DNA of 64,000 bases from Epiperipatus broadwayi (taxonomy: Eukaryota > Onychophora > Udeonychophora > Euonychophora > Peripatidae), in assembly GCA_028023455.1 (NCBI GenBank), contig JAQFVV010012400.1:16175490-16239489 (forward strand), in the 5' to 3' direction. The notes beneath the pieces were generated by a model, which saw nothing but the letters and a program-made list of their open reading frames with translations, was not told the origin of the DNA and did not search any database. Both the position numbers and the translations under genes were made by a program. The number at the start of each line of letters is the position of its first letter. The first letter of the stretch is position 1. Shown here piece by piece: positions 50,321 to 63,400 of the stretch.

Positions 50321-50891
50321 AATGACTGTTGTTACACATGTGCATGTATCACTATTTTTTTTTTTTGGAATTTATTTAGTTACACAAATGAAATCAAAAT
50401 TAAATAATAATTAAAAAAAAAAAAAGATAAAGAAATATAATATGCCGTTGACCACAGTAATTTAAATAATATAAATAAATAAATCTCTCTTTTCTTTTTG
50501 TTGCCAATACTGTATTTTTTTGTATTTAATAAAATTCTGAGCAAATATTTTAAACTTATGTTTAGTCATCTTTGATCAGCATTTTTTTTTTTTTTACAAA
50601 ATAACTTACAATTACAATGACAATATTTTATAATTATGTTGATTATTTTTTTGCCACCCATAAAATAACATTTGTAATAAGTTTAAGCCATAAAATTAAT
50701 AAAATGAGTATATTTTAATTAATATGCACATTTTAAAAATTAAATATGAATATATTTTGTTGTTGCACATAATCAAGGTATGTTTTTAATTATTCGTTGC
50801 CCTGACTAAAACTAGCATTATTTTTTTTTTGCTTTTGTTATCATTAATCATGGAAATCTTCTTTACTTAAAACAGGCAAAACTCACTATAT
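50321..50891. other. AT-rich DNA, nothing recognised
   Basis: Long T and A homopolymers (50356-50366, 50412-50423, 50583-50595, 50820-50830); nothing else seen. Confidence 0.5.
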
Positions 50892-51499
50892 ATATTGCCA
50901 CACACAACAAGCTAGAGTAATTAATGGATGCCAGAAGGCTTGTGCATAAAATCCCCATCTAGTGCCTACTCATCCAATATCCCCAGACTAGTTTCTGGCT
51001 TATGGCCTTCGTCAGTGAGAAGCCTAGGATCTGAGAGCACTGCACCTAGATCTTAGGATCTAATGCAACCCTCCAGCAACCACCTTTTATCTCCATTTAA
51101 CTACAAAACTATAAGTCTTAAACTGAAAACACCTTAAGTTTTCAATCCAAGCCCATTAGCTTATATAGTCATATGGGTCTGAACTCAGTTCAGTACCCAT
51201 ACATTTTGATGTCTTTGGTTCTTATATAAGCTAATGGGCTTGGATTGAAAACATTAAGGTGTTTTCAGTTTAAGACTCATAGTTTTGTAGTTAAATGGAG
51301 ATAAAAGGTGTTTGCTGGAGGGTTGCATTAGATCCTAAGATCTAGGTGCAGTGCTCTCAGATCCAAGGCTCCTCACTGATGAAGTTCATAAGCCAGAAAC
51401 TAGTCTGGGGATGTTGGATGAGTAGGCACTAGATGGGGATTTTATACACAAGCCTTCTGACATCCGTTGATTATTCTAGCTTGTTGTGTGTGTCAATAT
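50892..51499. mobile_element. Foldback-type element, ~608-bp near-perfect palindrome
   Basis: The left arm (50892-51167) begins ATATTGCCACACACAACAAG and the right arm (51223-51499), in reverse complement, begins ATATTGACACACACAACAAG. The arms of about 276 bp align along their whole length with few differences, for example around CCAGACTAGTTTCTGGCTTA, AGATCTTAGGATCTAATGCA and ATCCAAGCCCATTAGCTTAT. The 55-bp centre holds a further palindrome, ATGGGTCTGAACTCAGTTCA... (51173-51200). No open frame or transposase. Target duplication is uncertain because the flanks are AT-rich (TA is possible). The composition is less AT-rich than the surroundings. Confidence 0.75.
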
Positions 51500-52264
51500 T
51501 TCGAAATGGTCAGTTTATTCCATCTGCCCGTTTCACTTATCTTACCCACACATCCATCCATATGCCAGGTTTAAACCCTCTCAGAGTGCCCATTTAAATA
51601 ACATTACATTACTATATATGCAGAATCATATATATATATATATATGCGAGCGGTATATCTGTAATGTAATAGTATATGTATAGATTACAGATATGTATCC
51701 ATTTTATAAGTATTTCTAATTTTAAAAATATTTTAGTTTAAATTATTATGTTATTGATATATATTATAGAGATATGTATGTTCATTTTATAAATATTTCT
51801 AGTTTAAGAAATATTTTAGTTAAATTATTTAGACAATTTTATTGCTGTATTATCGAAATCGCCTACATATATTTCCTGTTATTCTGCACGTATAGTTATG
51901 AAATTAGTCTTCTACTAATTATGAAAGTAACTTTGTCAAAATAACATTTGATCTTGTAAACAGATTTTAAAGTAGGTCATGCATTGGTCCTAAAATAGCG
52001 TGAACTAGATTTGTAAATATAAAATGTTAATAACAAAATATGCAGAGAAAACAAAATCTAGATTACTTGTTATAATTAAAAATGTGTTTCTAAAATAAAT
52101 AAATGGGTTTCTACTGGTTGTAACTATTAAATATGTTTTGCAAAAATAAATAAATGGACTTTTTAGCTATGGACAAGCTCATAAAAAATTAACAGGTAGC
52201 CAGAGTTTAAAAAGTATAAATTCTTAAAGTTTTATGTCAATGATTCGATCATTTATATAATAAG
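51500..52264. other. AT-rich DNA with two local tandem duplications
   Basis: An 81-bp unit is duplicated at about 51689-51755 and 51770-51835 (AGATATGTAT..., CATTTTATAA.TATTTCTA). A ~54-bp duplication around AAAATAAATAAATGG lies near 52075-52160. Nothing else recognised. Confidence 0.6.
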
Positions 52265-54460
52265 TGAGTGTAAGCTGAACCTACGTCCGTTTTACTTTCA
52301 AAATGATCGAGTAGGACAGCGATAAATCACCTCTCAGCCCTTGACCAGAGATGGAGAAGAAATTTGATCCAATGAAACCTAATACCATAACCAGCGAAGC
52401 AGCCAGTAAAAAATCTCTATTAACTTTAAATCATAGTCAAAAGTGTCAACTTAATATCCTCCCAAGTGCTCCAGAAACTAATTGCAATGGAAATAACTGA
52501 ATGGTAAATTTTCTCTCAGAGCTCTGTTTATAAACTGTGACTTTCAATTCTTTCTTTTAAAAGCTAGCTATTTATTAAATCTGCCTTTCCCAAACACCTT
52601 TACTAAAATCTACAAAGAAAATTGTTAAATGCTAAATCTTGCCTGTTTGTAAAACTTGAATTCTCTTTTAAAATGTAAAACTCAAATTATCTTTTAAAAT
52701 GTAAAACTCTAATAATCTATTTTAAATGTATAATTCCCTGAGTTCTTTTATGCCTATTTCTAAATCTATTCGATTTATTCTATGATTTTATCATTTTAAT
52801 ATTATATGTATTTAATATGCCAAATGACTAAAAACTGCAAGTATTTATAAATATAATTTTAGCTTATCGATCTGCGAAGATAATTTCAAATCTTCGCTAT
52901 AATAAAAATTAAATAATTGAATTATTATTCTTCATTCTCACTCGCTGTTTCGAGATCATATTATTATTTTATTGATTAATTCTTGGGTATTAATATTACA
53001 ATAATCAATTATCTAGTTATTTTATGTAGTTTGCTTAATTCTAGTTATGAATTATAACTATTTATATATGTAACTCGCACATTGTAGGAACTAGCCATAG
53101 AGATATTCTCAAAGCATATTTTAATGTTTTATTCATAATTACCCCACAAATATGCTTTATCCTCCTTAGATGTATATATGTTGAGATGCAGGTGATAATA
53201 TTAAACTAGGTTACTAATTAATTTAGTCCCTAAATAGTATATTTAAAATACTAAATTTGAGAACTGGATTGTATAGATATGCAAATAGACGCTATCTAAT
53301 TTTAAGGCACGGTAATATAATTTTACGCATTTGTGCTATTATATATATAAGTTGCAGATGTGTCCTTACAAAGTACGCAATGTACACTTATCTGCTTGCT
53401 GCATGATTATTGATGAGTTGCTGGTGAAGGTCACTCTCATCCACTTTAGTTTGGGTTCAAGCACACTTTTAGAACTAGGGCACAAGGATCTAGATTATTC
53501 ATAATGCTTATCCGACTCCCTGGACTACTAATGTTCCTATTTGTGGCAAGTTGAGTGGTTTTAGGGCAAACCGAGTCTTTGAGACTGAATCCCGTGAATA
53601 ATGACCCATTCGCACCTTTGAGCTTTATTAATATTTTAATATGTGCCATAGAGGATATAGGTAAACCTATCATAAACCAGTTTTCTCTCCTTTTATATTA
53701 AATGCTTATCTAGCATTAGAGTATATCCTAATCTAGGTTAACACGGTAAACTGCGTATCTCTGAGCCTAATTACATGCTCGATTTAACTTTGTATAGATG
53801 CCATAGGAGTGCTATTATAGTTAGTTATATAACTTTGGCTATAAAATTCCGTATGATCTAGCAGACTACAAAAGAGCTAGAAATTTGGCATATTAAAATA
53901 GGCATAAACTCCAATACTGCACTACACTTTATTAAATGCTCATAATGAGATATGTAACATTAATCCCATTAGTTATATATGCCTGCGAGTGTTATATCTC
54001 ACGTTCCCATCATATAATTTTGCATATTTTGATTTATCATTTGTTATTATTTTATTAAATTAATAATATTTAGAATTATAACTCGTTTTCATATTTTATT
54101 GTCCGTGAATTCATTTTATCCAACTCTAGATTAACTTGCACATACAACATTATATCTATAGGTAGATTATTCTTTTAAATTTCATAATCAATAATTGATA
54201 TTTTAATTAACCATTTAGTCTTATGTGTGCATGTCTGGCCAATCTTTTGTTCTACGCTGAGTGACTGCCGGACCGAGGGTAAATTGAGTGTCTGTGTAAG
54301 TTGAGGAATGTCATTCATAGGGTATTAAATCGTTGAGCAGAGGTGAAAGGATTGAATGTTGGTCGGATTCTGGATCCCAGTATCTGTACTCGATCAGCTT
54401 TAGTGTATTTTGCCTGTGTTCTAGTTTTTGTTGTATGGAGGGACAATTCTTACCGTTACA
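52265..54460 (-). mobile_element. R3 repeat, ~2.2 kb, possible solo LTR (copy 2, inverted)
   Basis: The reverse complement of this interval follows copy 1 (31604-33911): TGTAACGGTAAGAATTGTCC at 54460 downwards; AGGCAAAATACACTAAAGCT; ATGAATGACATTCC; GACTCGGTTTGCCCTAAAAC; GGAGTCGGATAAGC; GCCCTAGTTCTAA; ATGCAGCAAGCAGATAAGTG; AAATTTCTTC; and TACTCGATCATTTTG at 52313-52299. Divergence is considerable, with indels. A three-unit ~30-bp tandem (TCTTTTAAAATGTAAAACTC) lies at about 52662-52735. The 75-codon frame at 53446-53673 sits in this repeat and has no partner frame in copy 1, so it is not a conserved gene. Confidence 0.6.
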
Positions 54461-57400
54461 ATATATAGTGAGTTTTGCCTGTTTTAACAACAGTTATACA
54501 CAAGCATAAGAGGTGGTGTGGTGGTCATGTAATGTTTATTGGCTTAAAATCTTCTTTACTTTGAATATACCATAAATATATTTGAAACACTGCTTGTCTT
54601 GCTAGAACACTGGATGAAAATTAAATAAACTAAAGTAATTGTATTTTAATTCTATATTTAAAACATAATATAGTATACTGTATAATGAACACACTCTAGT
54701 GTACTGTACAATTTTAGCATGAAGATTGCCATGGTGGGGGTGTGTGTGTTTTTGTTTTTGATTTTTAAAAATTGATTTATCAATTGCAAATTAAAATAGA
54801 CTAAGTACTAATCAAAGTAAAAGTTATTTAACTTTTCAAAATAGATTCCACCAATAAAATCTAGTGCAATGTATAAATACAGTCCACTATGTTCTATATA
54901 TAATAATTATTATAATATTACAACAAATACAAAATAAAATAAATTCTGTTTTCAGTGTTAACTTTTTATTTGAAGTGTCAAATAATGACCTTCAAATTTA
55001 TTTGTTTATTTTTTACATTATTTAAGATTAAGTTCTATATCTTTTTCAAAACTTATAGCTAGTTCCTTTTAAATCTAACATACAAATAATACACAATATT
55101 AATTAATAGTACTTAAATAGATGTCAATTTTTTAAAATGAATATAAAATATGCTACCTATACAATATAAATGCAAAAAAAAAACTACATAAATGTTAATA
55201 TTTTTTCAGAAATTATTTATAAATTAATCTTAAAATGAGTCCACAAAGATTGTAAATATTATATATCATTCAGTGATAGTCCCATCTCATTATTACAGGT
55301 TATTTTTTGTTTGTTTGTTTTCATAGATGACTAATTAACAGATGTTAATTTGGGAAATATCAACAATAGCTAGATTACTGCCTTCTCATTTTCATAGATA
55401 TTGTCACACAGTAATTAACCCCAGACCCTATAATAATACAATTTCCCCCCATTTTCTTCAGTAAGGACTAAAACCAAGCTCCTATGTTTACTTACAAGCT
55501 ACTATTTTTTTCTCCTTTCTCCTCTGGAATTTGGATAGATATATCACTTTCATAAGTTACATTTAATCATCAGCTAGCATTCATAAACATGAAACAATTG
55601 TAGTAGGATATATATTGTGCCCTTTTGTATGGGTCTCCATAAATAGTTATATCAATGTATTAAAAAAATTTTAAATTTAAGATATATTTTAGCTATATGA
55701 TGTTGATTTTATTTATGATAATCTTTCAAAAATTTAATTAAAGTAAACTATGAATATTTGATATGTGAAGTTGTGCTAATATTTGAGAGAGACGTTTCAA
55801 TAAAAAAAAATGATAATATTATATGGTTGGGAAAACTGGCCATGATCAATACTGCATTAATAAGTTTTGTAAATAAATGTTTAAAGCTAAAAGTTTAAAA
55901 AAAGACAAGTTAAAATTAAATGCATATATATTTATTGTTGATAAAGATTAATATTTAGTAAGTGAATATAAATATTTTGTTATTAATAGTATATAATAGG
56001 AGATTAATATTTGATTTTATAATATCGAATTATTATTTTAAAGTTGTTATAGTATATTATTTGTTTTAAAAATATTTATTTTATAAAAATTGAATTGTTA
56101 GTTTATTTTTAGATAATTACAAGGGTTTGTATCTGTGTTGTAAGTCAAGTGACAGATAGACATATGTACACATATGCTTGTAAGTTTTTTTTAGTAAAGT
56201 TGCAAAACTGTTTAAAATTCTATTATAAAATTTATAAATATTATATTGGCTATCACGAGATAAAAATAAAAATAATTAGTGTGAAATATTAAATCTGATT
56301 TTTAAAATACTGTTTAAAAAATATAATGAATAAAAATAGACTTAGTTTGTTTAGAAAAATAGTCTTATAAAAGTTAAAAGTGAAATAAAGTAAAACATAT
56401 ATTTTTAAAAAATGTTTAATGGATTTAAATAAATGACAAAAATTAATTTAAGAATTAAATAATGTAATGAATAATAAATATTAAATAAGTCATTATTTAT
56501 TTTTAATTTCGTATTGTTGGTAAGATATGTAAATAGGCTAGCAAGGTGATTGTTTAATTTACCAATCAAGTGGGTAATTTATTCCAGTATAAAAACGGAG
56601 GTTCAATTGTTCAGGAGGGTGATTGTAATTTCTTTTAAGTGAAGTGAGCTATTAAATATAGCTAAGTAAAAAAAATTATAGACGCTCTCGTAATAATCCT
56701 TAATTTATAAGAGAGTAGTTTAAATAATTTTATAAAAGTTTACCGTTTAATATGCAGTGCTAATTTATTTATAGTTCCCTATTGATCGTCTCTATCAAAG
56801 CTCAATTTTACTATCAAATAATCATGAAAATATCGTATATCGATAAAATGTGTTGGAAACCTTATATTAAAAATATAGTGAACGCTGGATTAACTAGGAG
56901 AATTACTAGTTGGATAGAAATAATATATTGGACATTATATGAATTTAAAAGTTGATTATAATTAATTTTTTTATAAACAAATATTTTAAAGAAAGATAAA
57001 TACTTCTTTATGAAGAAAGTATTTTTAAATTATATATTTTAATATATCTTTTGGTAAAGATATGGAAGTTAATAATAATTGCAGAAATACTTGCCTTATT
57101 AAGTCTTTGTTTAAAAGACTAGAGGTCGATAGATTTTTAAAAACTGATAATTCGGAAATTTAATTGATAAATAAATACCTATAAAAAAAACGTTATAATA
57201 TTTAAATTCTATATGCTGGTTATATAGAAAATTTTAAAAAATGTTTTGCTGAATATTTAAAGAAATGCGCACAGAAGTATACGAGGATATCCAAGTCAAT
57301 TTTTATAAAAACTTAAATTAAACATTTAACTATTGATTAATCCTAGGAAGATAATAACTTTTAAATAAATCCGGATCCTATAAACTGTTTTAATTATTAT

Positions 57401-59929
57401 TTTGTTTCTTTATGGTGGAACTTATTTTATCTTATTTTTAAAAAAAAAAAAAAAAACGTTTTCATTTATTTCATAAAAACTGTTTAAACACGTGATGTAC
57501 CGGAAAAGGATGTGATGTTGGTAAAATGTTGTGCCTAGGAAAAAAGAACAATTGTGGATGGAAAGAAGACACCGTTGGATTTTATGTAACATATTTTGTT
57601 TTCTTAACTAACATAGATATTTAATTATTTATTGATCTATTAGAGATAAGAGAGGTACATTTTAAAAGTAACTACATAATAATATAACACTTAATTTCAT
57701 AAAGTTTATTTTTTTTATATAATTTTACAACACGTAATATTTTAAGAATAATTGTTGAGTATAAATGTGATATTATTTTGTAAAACTATAATCCTGGAGG
57801 ACATCGTTTGGCTGATTATAAATTGGAGTATCATTTATGGTAATAATTATATAATATTAATAATTTAATGTATTTTGCTTTGTTTTCTTTAGATAAACCA
57901 AATATTATTTGATTGTTGAGTGAATGTATAAATATTTAAAGAATATACACGCATAATACTATCAATAATAGTTTTATTTTAATATGCATACTTTATTCTA
58001 TAATATAAATTTATTACAACGTAATAAGAGTTATCCAGAAATAATTATATGATTCTTTCATGAATAAACTTTAATGTTTCTGTTACAATATTAGGAATTT
58101 GATTTATTATATTAGTATGAGTCATTTATATTTATTTTCAAGTTAGTAAGAAGTAAAAAAAAAAGATATATTTATATTTTTTTATTTTTTTTTATTAGAC
58201 AAGTTAAATTAATTTTATATAGAAAATTATATTTTGTTTGAAGGGTTTATCATATATAGATGATGAGATATAAGAGAGTTTAGATAGTCATTTTTTTTTT
58301 AAAAATTGGTAAGCTGATACTGAAGTTAAATAAGATTAGAATGATATTTGAAGATAGGGTTTTATTAAGAGGGAATAGGAATAACAAGTAGAGAAGAATA
58401 ATAGTTTAAATGGAAAAGAATCATAGAATTTTATTTTAATATAATAACTTTATAAATTGGTAATTTATAAATAAAAATTTCGTCTTCACAAAATTGTTGA
58501 ATAATTTTAAAAATATTTTTTAAGAAAAGAACATATATGTATTGCATATTTTGGTAAGACATATATTATGAAATTACATCAGAATGAAGTAAATAATTAT
58601 GTAATCAATAAAAGTCACATAATATTACAAAGTTATATCAATCTATACATTAGTTGATATTTAGTTAATGCTAATAATAAATGTAATACATAATAGTTAC
58701 ATTATAATAGAAATAGCTAGAATACTTAAATGGAGTAGCATTTTAATTATTAAAGTTTGTTTATTTTACATGTGCTACATAAGTGATATTTTACATAAAA
58801 GCCTTCTATTGTACTAAGTGATTATAAATGATATCTAGTAAAATATAAGTTCATAGACTCAATTACATGTTACTAATAAAACATTTAAGAAATGTATGGA
58901 TTATTTATTTTGGATTATAGAAATAACAACAATGTAAGAATCTTGTATTATTATTATTTTTCTTATTTTATTTTTCTTGATTTCCACTTATAATGTAAAT
59001 AATGTATATAAGTTGTTTATTAAAGTTGATGTAAATAAATTTGTTTAAGTTGTTTTAAAAGTGTGTCGAATTCATTATTTTGCACCACAGCATTTGACAA
59101 CAGATAATTTGAATAAAACATAATATTTGCACAATATGAATTAAATTATTATTATTTTTTTTTTTAAAAAAGAAATACAGTATTTTCTTAATATAATTTA
59201 TAAAAATTCATTGATATTAACATATTATGTTATTATGGTCATGAAATAGTTATAATGCATAATATAAAAGTATAATATTATTTATTGCCACATATTATTA
59301 GATTATAAGATTTTATTATATTCTTAATTAAGATACTATATGAAGATGAAAGACATGTAGATGATTTACTTGTTTTCTTAATGATTAGTAGTATAATAAA
59401 ATAGATAAGGTTAACTTATACACTGGAGATTATTATTATTAGTTATTTATTATTATTATAAGTTAAGTGTAGTTAGGTCTGATATTAAATCCCTTATCAT
59501 GCCTATCTGCAAGAAGTATTATTACTTTAAGATAATTAAAAGAACCTGAGATTATTTAGTTATATTTCTTTGATAAAAGATTGAGATTTATTTATTACTA
59601 TTATTGAAGTTAGTTAATTTTTTATAAAAGACATAGGAGTGCTATAGATGTATTAGTGAGATAATAAAGAGGTAATAGTATTCTTATGCCATTGAGATTA
59701 TGTCTTTGAAGACATGGGCTCAATGTAAATTCATATTACCACTTGTAACTTCACTTCATAGTCTCATGATTTAATAAATACTTATTTAATTAGTGCATGA
59801 TATTGAACTATATTAATTTTCTGTTAGTTGTACTAAATCTGATAAGATATAGTATTATAAAAATATATTAATAATAGTTATACATATTTAGTCGAGCATA
59901 ACAATTTAATTGAGCTAGTCATATTTTAA
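54461..59929. other. Long AT-rich tract, no feature firmly recognised
   Basis: GTATAAAAACGGAGG at about 56588-56602 looks like a TATA element, and AATAAATTTG lies near 59032. The sequence TGTCGAATTCATTATTTTGC followed by ACCACAGCATTTGACAACA (59064-59102) faintly resembles an LTR 3' end and the segment after it. No open frame above chance length is present between them. Confidence 0.35.
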
Positions 59930-60199
59930 GTTATATTATATTTCTGGAAGTGAGGGTACAATATATATATAATTAAAAAGAGTAAATCACTCTGCCTCAG
60001 CAAAGATTAATAACAGAATGGACCATCAATTATTTAAACTTTTAATATTTATAGCTGATTCTTGTTAATGCTGGTGGAAATTCAGAATGCTAACATCAAA
60101 TTCAGAATTAATAGATTAGCTGGATAAAAATATATCATTAATAATTATTAAACTACTAATCAATTAGAGAATATAATCAAAATCTAAGTTTAATAACCT
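59930..60199 (+). repeat. R4 repeat, copy 1
   Basis: AAATCACTCTGCCTCAG, GAATGGACCATCAATTATTT, TTATAGCTGATTCTTG and CTAATCAATTAGAG are shared, with divergence, with copies at 61408-61620, 62935-63215 and 63225-63400. Its right edge is the insertion point of the R1 composite. Confidence 0.6.
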
Positions 60200-61407
60200 A
60201 CTTTTAATAATGAAAATATTTGAAACCAGGCACTCTTCACAAACCTGGGAGCTTAATTGTAAGTATAGAGGATTTGAACTCAGATTTTCAAGCACCCTTC
60301 AACTATCCACACTATCTCATACAACTGATACCCATGACCACACACATGTAGAAAAGATTAATAATCACCAATATACGTATTTCATGCTAAACCAGCACTC
60401 ATCAGTTGGTCCAGACTATCATCTCACACACATATATAATCAATGCTCAGTTTATATTAAGATAGCAAATCTTCATACTTTAATGGATAGGCTACAATCC
60501 ACTGCAACCTCCAACTTTTCAGCCATCCATATCATTGAAAATCTGATGATGAAGCCTGTCCATTAAAGTATGAAGATTTGCTATCTTAAGATAGCAAATC
60601 TTCATACTTTAATGGACAGGCTACAATCCACTGCAACCTCCAACTTTTCAGCCATCCATATCATTGAAAATCTGATGATGAAGCCTGTCCATTAAAGTAT
60701 GAAGATTTGCTATCTTAATATAAACTGAGCATTGATTATATATATGTGTGAGAGATGATAATCTGGACCAACTGATGAGTGCTGGTTTAGCATGAAATAT
60801 GCATGTTGGTGATTATTAATCTTTTCTACATGTGTGTGGTCATGTATATCAGTTGTATGAGATAGTGTGGATAGTTGAAGGGTTCTTGAAAATCTGAGTT
60901 CAAATCCTCTATACTTACAATTAAGCTCCCAGGTTTGTGAAGAGTGCCTGGTTTGAAATATTTACATATTAAGCTTGTATCCTGTCCATCCCTCTTATAT
61001 GTATTTAATGGATACTGTCCTATACATGAGGGGTCAGAGTGACTTCAGGTCAACATGGGCATGGCAATAATATTGGCATCAGCATGGGATTTGAGTTTTC
61101 CTCATCAGATTTTCAATGATATGGATGGCTGAAAAGTTGGAGGTTGCAGTGGATTGAAGCCTGTCCATTAAAGTATGAAGATTTGCTATCTTAATATAAA
61201 CTGACCATTGATTATATATATATATGTGTGAGAGATGATAGTCTGGACCAACTGATGAGTGCTGGTTTAGCATGAAATATGTATATTGGTGATTATTAAC
61301 CTTTTCTACATGTGTGTGGTCATGTGTATCAGTTGTATGAGATAGTGTGGATAGTTGAAGGGTGCTTGAAAATCTGAGTTCAAATCCTCTATACTTTTAA
61401 TAATGAA
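60200..61407. mobile_element. Palindromic R1 composite with 15-bp target duplication
   Basis: The 15-mer ACTTTTAATAATGAA at 60200-60214 and 61393-61407 brackets the whole 1178-bp block. The first 744 bp (60215-60958) form a near-perfect palindrome centred on the CTTAAG near 60585: one R1 head-to-middle forward, two tandem copies of a 132-bp stem-loop unit, and the same head inverted. Both outer edges carry an extra ~45 bp (CCAGGCACTCTTCACAAACC...) not seen in other R1 copies. A full-length inverted R1 follows (60959-61392). A related R4 copy near 63200 reads TCTTTTAATAATACC with no insert. Open frames at 60210-60566 and 61079-61273 translate the repeat itself and are not genes. Confidence 0.8.
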
Positions 61408-61620
61408 GCAAAACTTAATAATTGTAAACATGAAATTAGCATAACTTAATGTACATGTAATTAAGGGGAATAAACCAGTCTTTCTCAGGCTATGAATGAA
61501 TAACTATAGAATGGACCATCATCTATTTTATGTTTTGCTTTTATAGCTCACCCTTGCTAACATTGGCGAAAATTCAGAATGAAATTAATATACCAGCCAG
61601 CTGAAAAAAAACAACATAAT
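61408..61620 (+). repeat. R4 repeat, copy 2
   Basis: GCATAACTTAATGTACATGT, TTTCTCAGGCTATGAAT, GAATGGACCATCATCTATTT, GCTAACATTGGCG and ATACCAGCCAGCTGA align with copy 3 (62935-63215). Removing the R1 insertion puts copies 1 and 2 about 280 bp apart, close to the spacing of copies 3 and 4. Confidence 0.6.
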
Positions 61621-62934
61621 CTTAACTTTTTTTTAATTTTTTATTATTGTATATAAGCACACTTTTTAAAATAGAAAGTAATTTTTACAAGCTTAATAGA
61701 TATTAAATTAGAATTATCAATACTATTTAAAGATCCTTATAAATATTTTTAAAAAAAAGCTTACAATGCACACTTTAAAAGTATATATAACATACACATC
61801 TTATAAAATATAAATACAAACAAAAATACATTATTAATTTTAATTAATGCTTAATTAATATACATATATGATATTCAAAAACTCCCAGTGGTCAGAGAGT
61901 GTAATGAATTTATTATTTATCAAATTATGCTATGGGTGGAAGAGAAAGTGATGGTGCAAACTATAGAATTAATTTTCATAATAAATAAGACAATCTGGCC
62001 AATAGCCCAAATTAATACAATTTATTTATTGTAAGATTTTTGAACTAAAGATGGTGCTATTTGCCATAGGATATCTTTCAATGTGCTTGAGGAACTGAAA
62101 CGATATAGGGATTTTATGTTTGAATAAAGAATTACTGTTATTGCTAATAATTAATTGTTATAATTAAAATTATTAGTAATAACAATAATTATATATTGTA
62201 AAAAAAAAAGTATGCATTAAGTCAATTTTAACTTATTAAAACAGCAATTTGAATTAATTGTTTTATTTCCACCATTTATTTTAATTTTAAGCAATTTGGG
62301 AAAATGAGCAGAAACTGATCAGCGAAAATTATAAATAAAACAAAAATACCTAATCCATCATAATTTGACTAAGAGCTATTTAAGTTTCAAATCATTACTG
62401 ACTTCTTATTACATCACCTAGAGACAAACTTCAAGATGTTTATACAATAAGTTAACCTGTAATTGTATATATATGTTTAAAAAAGAGAATGTGACCGCAC
62501 AATAGAACTATTATTTTGCACTCAGCATTAAAAAAAATGAATAAATAATATTTACAATTTTTGCGCTGTCATTTTAAGCTTTTCTAATGTATTACATACT
62601 TCCAAGTAATCATTTACGACTGTCTAAAAAGACTTCAAATAAAGTAAGAAGAAAACTACAAATTTAAATTTTAATTTCCTAAATTGGTCATTAATCTTCA
62701 AAATGGAAGAGTAGATAAGCTGGAATAGATCATCTTTAAAAAAATAAGTCAGGAAAACAATTAGAAAAGCGGGTGGATCATCAATTAAATTATTACATTA
62801 TATCAATAGAATAAAAATTATGTCTTTTAATATTTGATGATGATAAACTTTATCTGTAGGGGGGAAAATAGTATAATTTTTTTTTTAATTTGAGATCATT
62901 TATCTAATTATGAATATATAAATAGTATACTCTT
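61621..62934. other. AT-rich DNA, nothing recognised
   Basis: No gene or repeat family recognised between R4 copies 2 and 3. Confidence 0.45.
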
Positions 62935-63400
62935 TAAATTAAACACAGCTTAATGTATATGTAAATAAAGTGAGTAAATCACCCTCCCTCAGGCTATGAA
63001 TTAAAAGCATTCTATATGGTGAACAAAGGATCAAGAATAAAATGAATCCACCTATTCTTGGATTTCTGATGTTTATAAATATATCTGTGTCAACCTTGTT
63101 GGTAACTCACCATGAAATTAATTTATCAGCCAGATAAAATATGAACCTTAAGAGTTATTAAACTTGTAATCAATTATATAAGGCTGGTGACAAAATTTCT
63201 CTTTTAATAATACCTTGATTTAATATGTAAACGTTAAATTAAACATAGCTCAATGTATATATAAACCAAGAGAGCAAATCACATTCTTCCCAGGTCATAT
63301 ATAAAGTATCTTTATGAGGCTGACTGACAAATTACAATTGATGTTCATGGAAATCTTATCACTTGGTCTTACTACCATATTGCTTACTTAATAAACCTTT
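62935..63400 (+). repeat. R4 repeat, copies 3 and 4 in tandem (~290 bp period)
   Basis: Copy 3 starts with TTAAATTAAACACAGCTTAA (about 62935) and copy 4 with GTTAAATTAAACATAGCTCA (about 63232). Both continue GTATAT(G)TAAA, AAATCAC and CAGG. Copy 4 decays after about 63400. No coding content. Confidence 0.6.

Noticed and set aside
53446-53673. 75-codon frame within R3 copy 2
   Set aside because: The homologous region of R3 copy 1 (about 32520-32760) does not keep the frame.
59700-59755. Possible tRNA-like hairpin around ATGTCTTTGAAGACAT
   Set aside because: Only one short stem; the putative T-loop lacks the conserved TTC and no acceptor stem forms.
60210-60566. 118-codon open frame with a peptide (SSVGPDYHL) recurring at 4141-4332 and 61079-61273
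   Set aside because: The shared peptide is simply the translation of the R1 repeat block CTCATCAGTTGGTCCAGA and its flanks. Reading frames are not kept in the other R1 copies, so there is no sign of a conserved protein.
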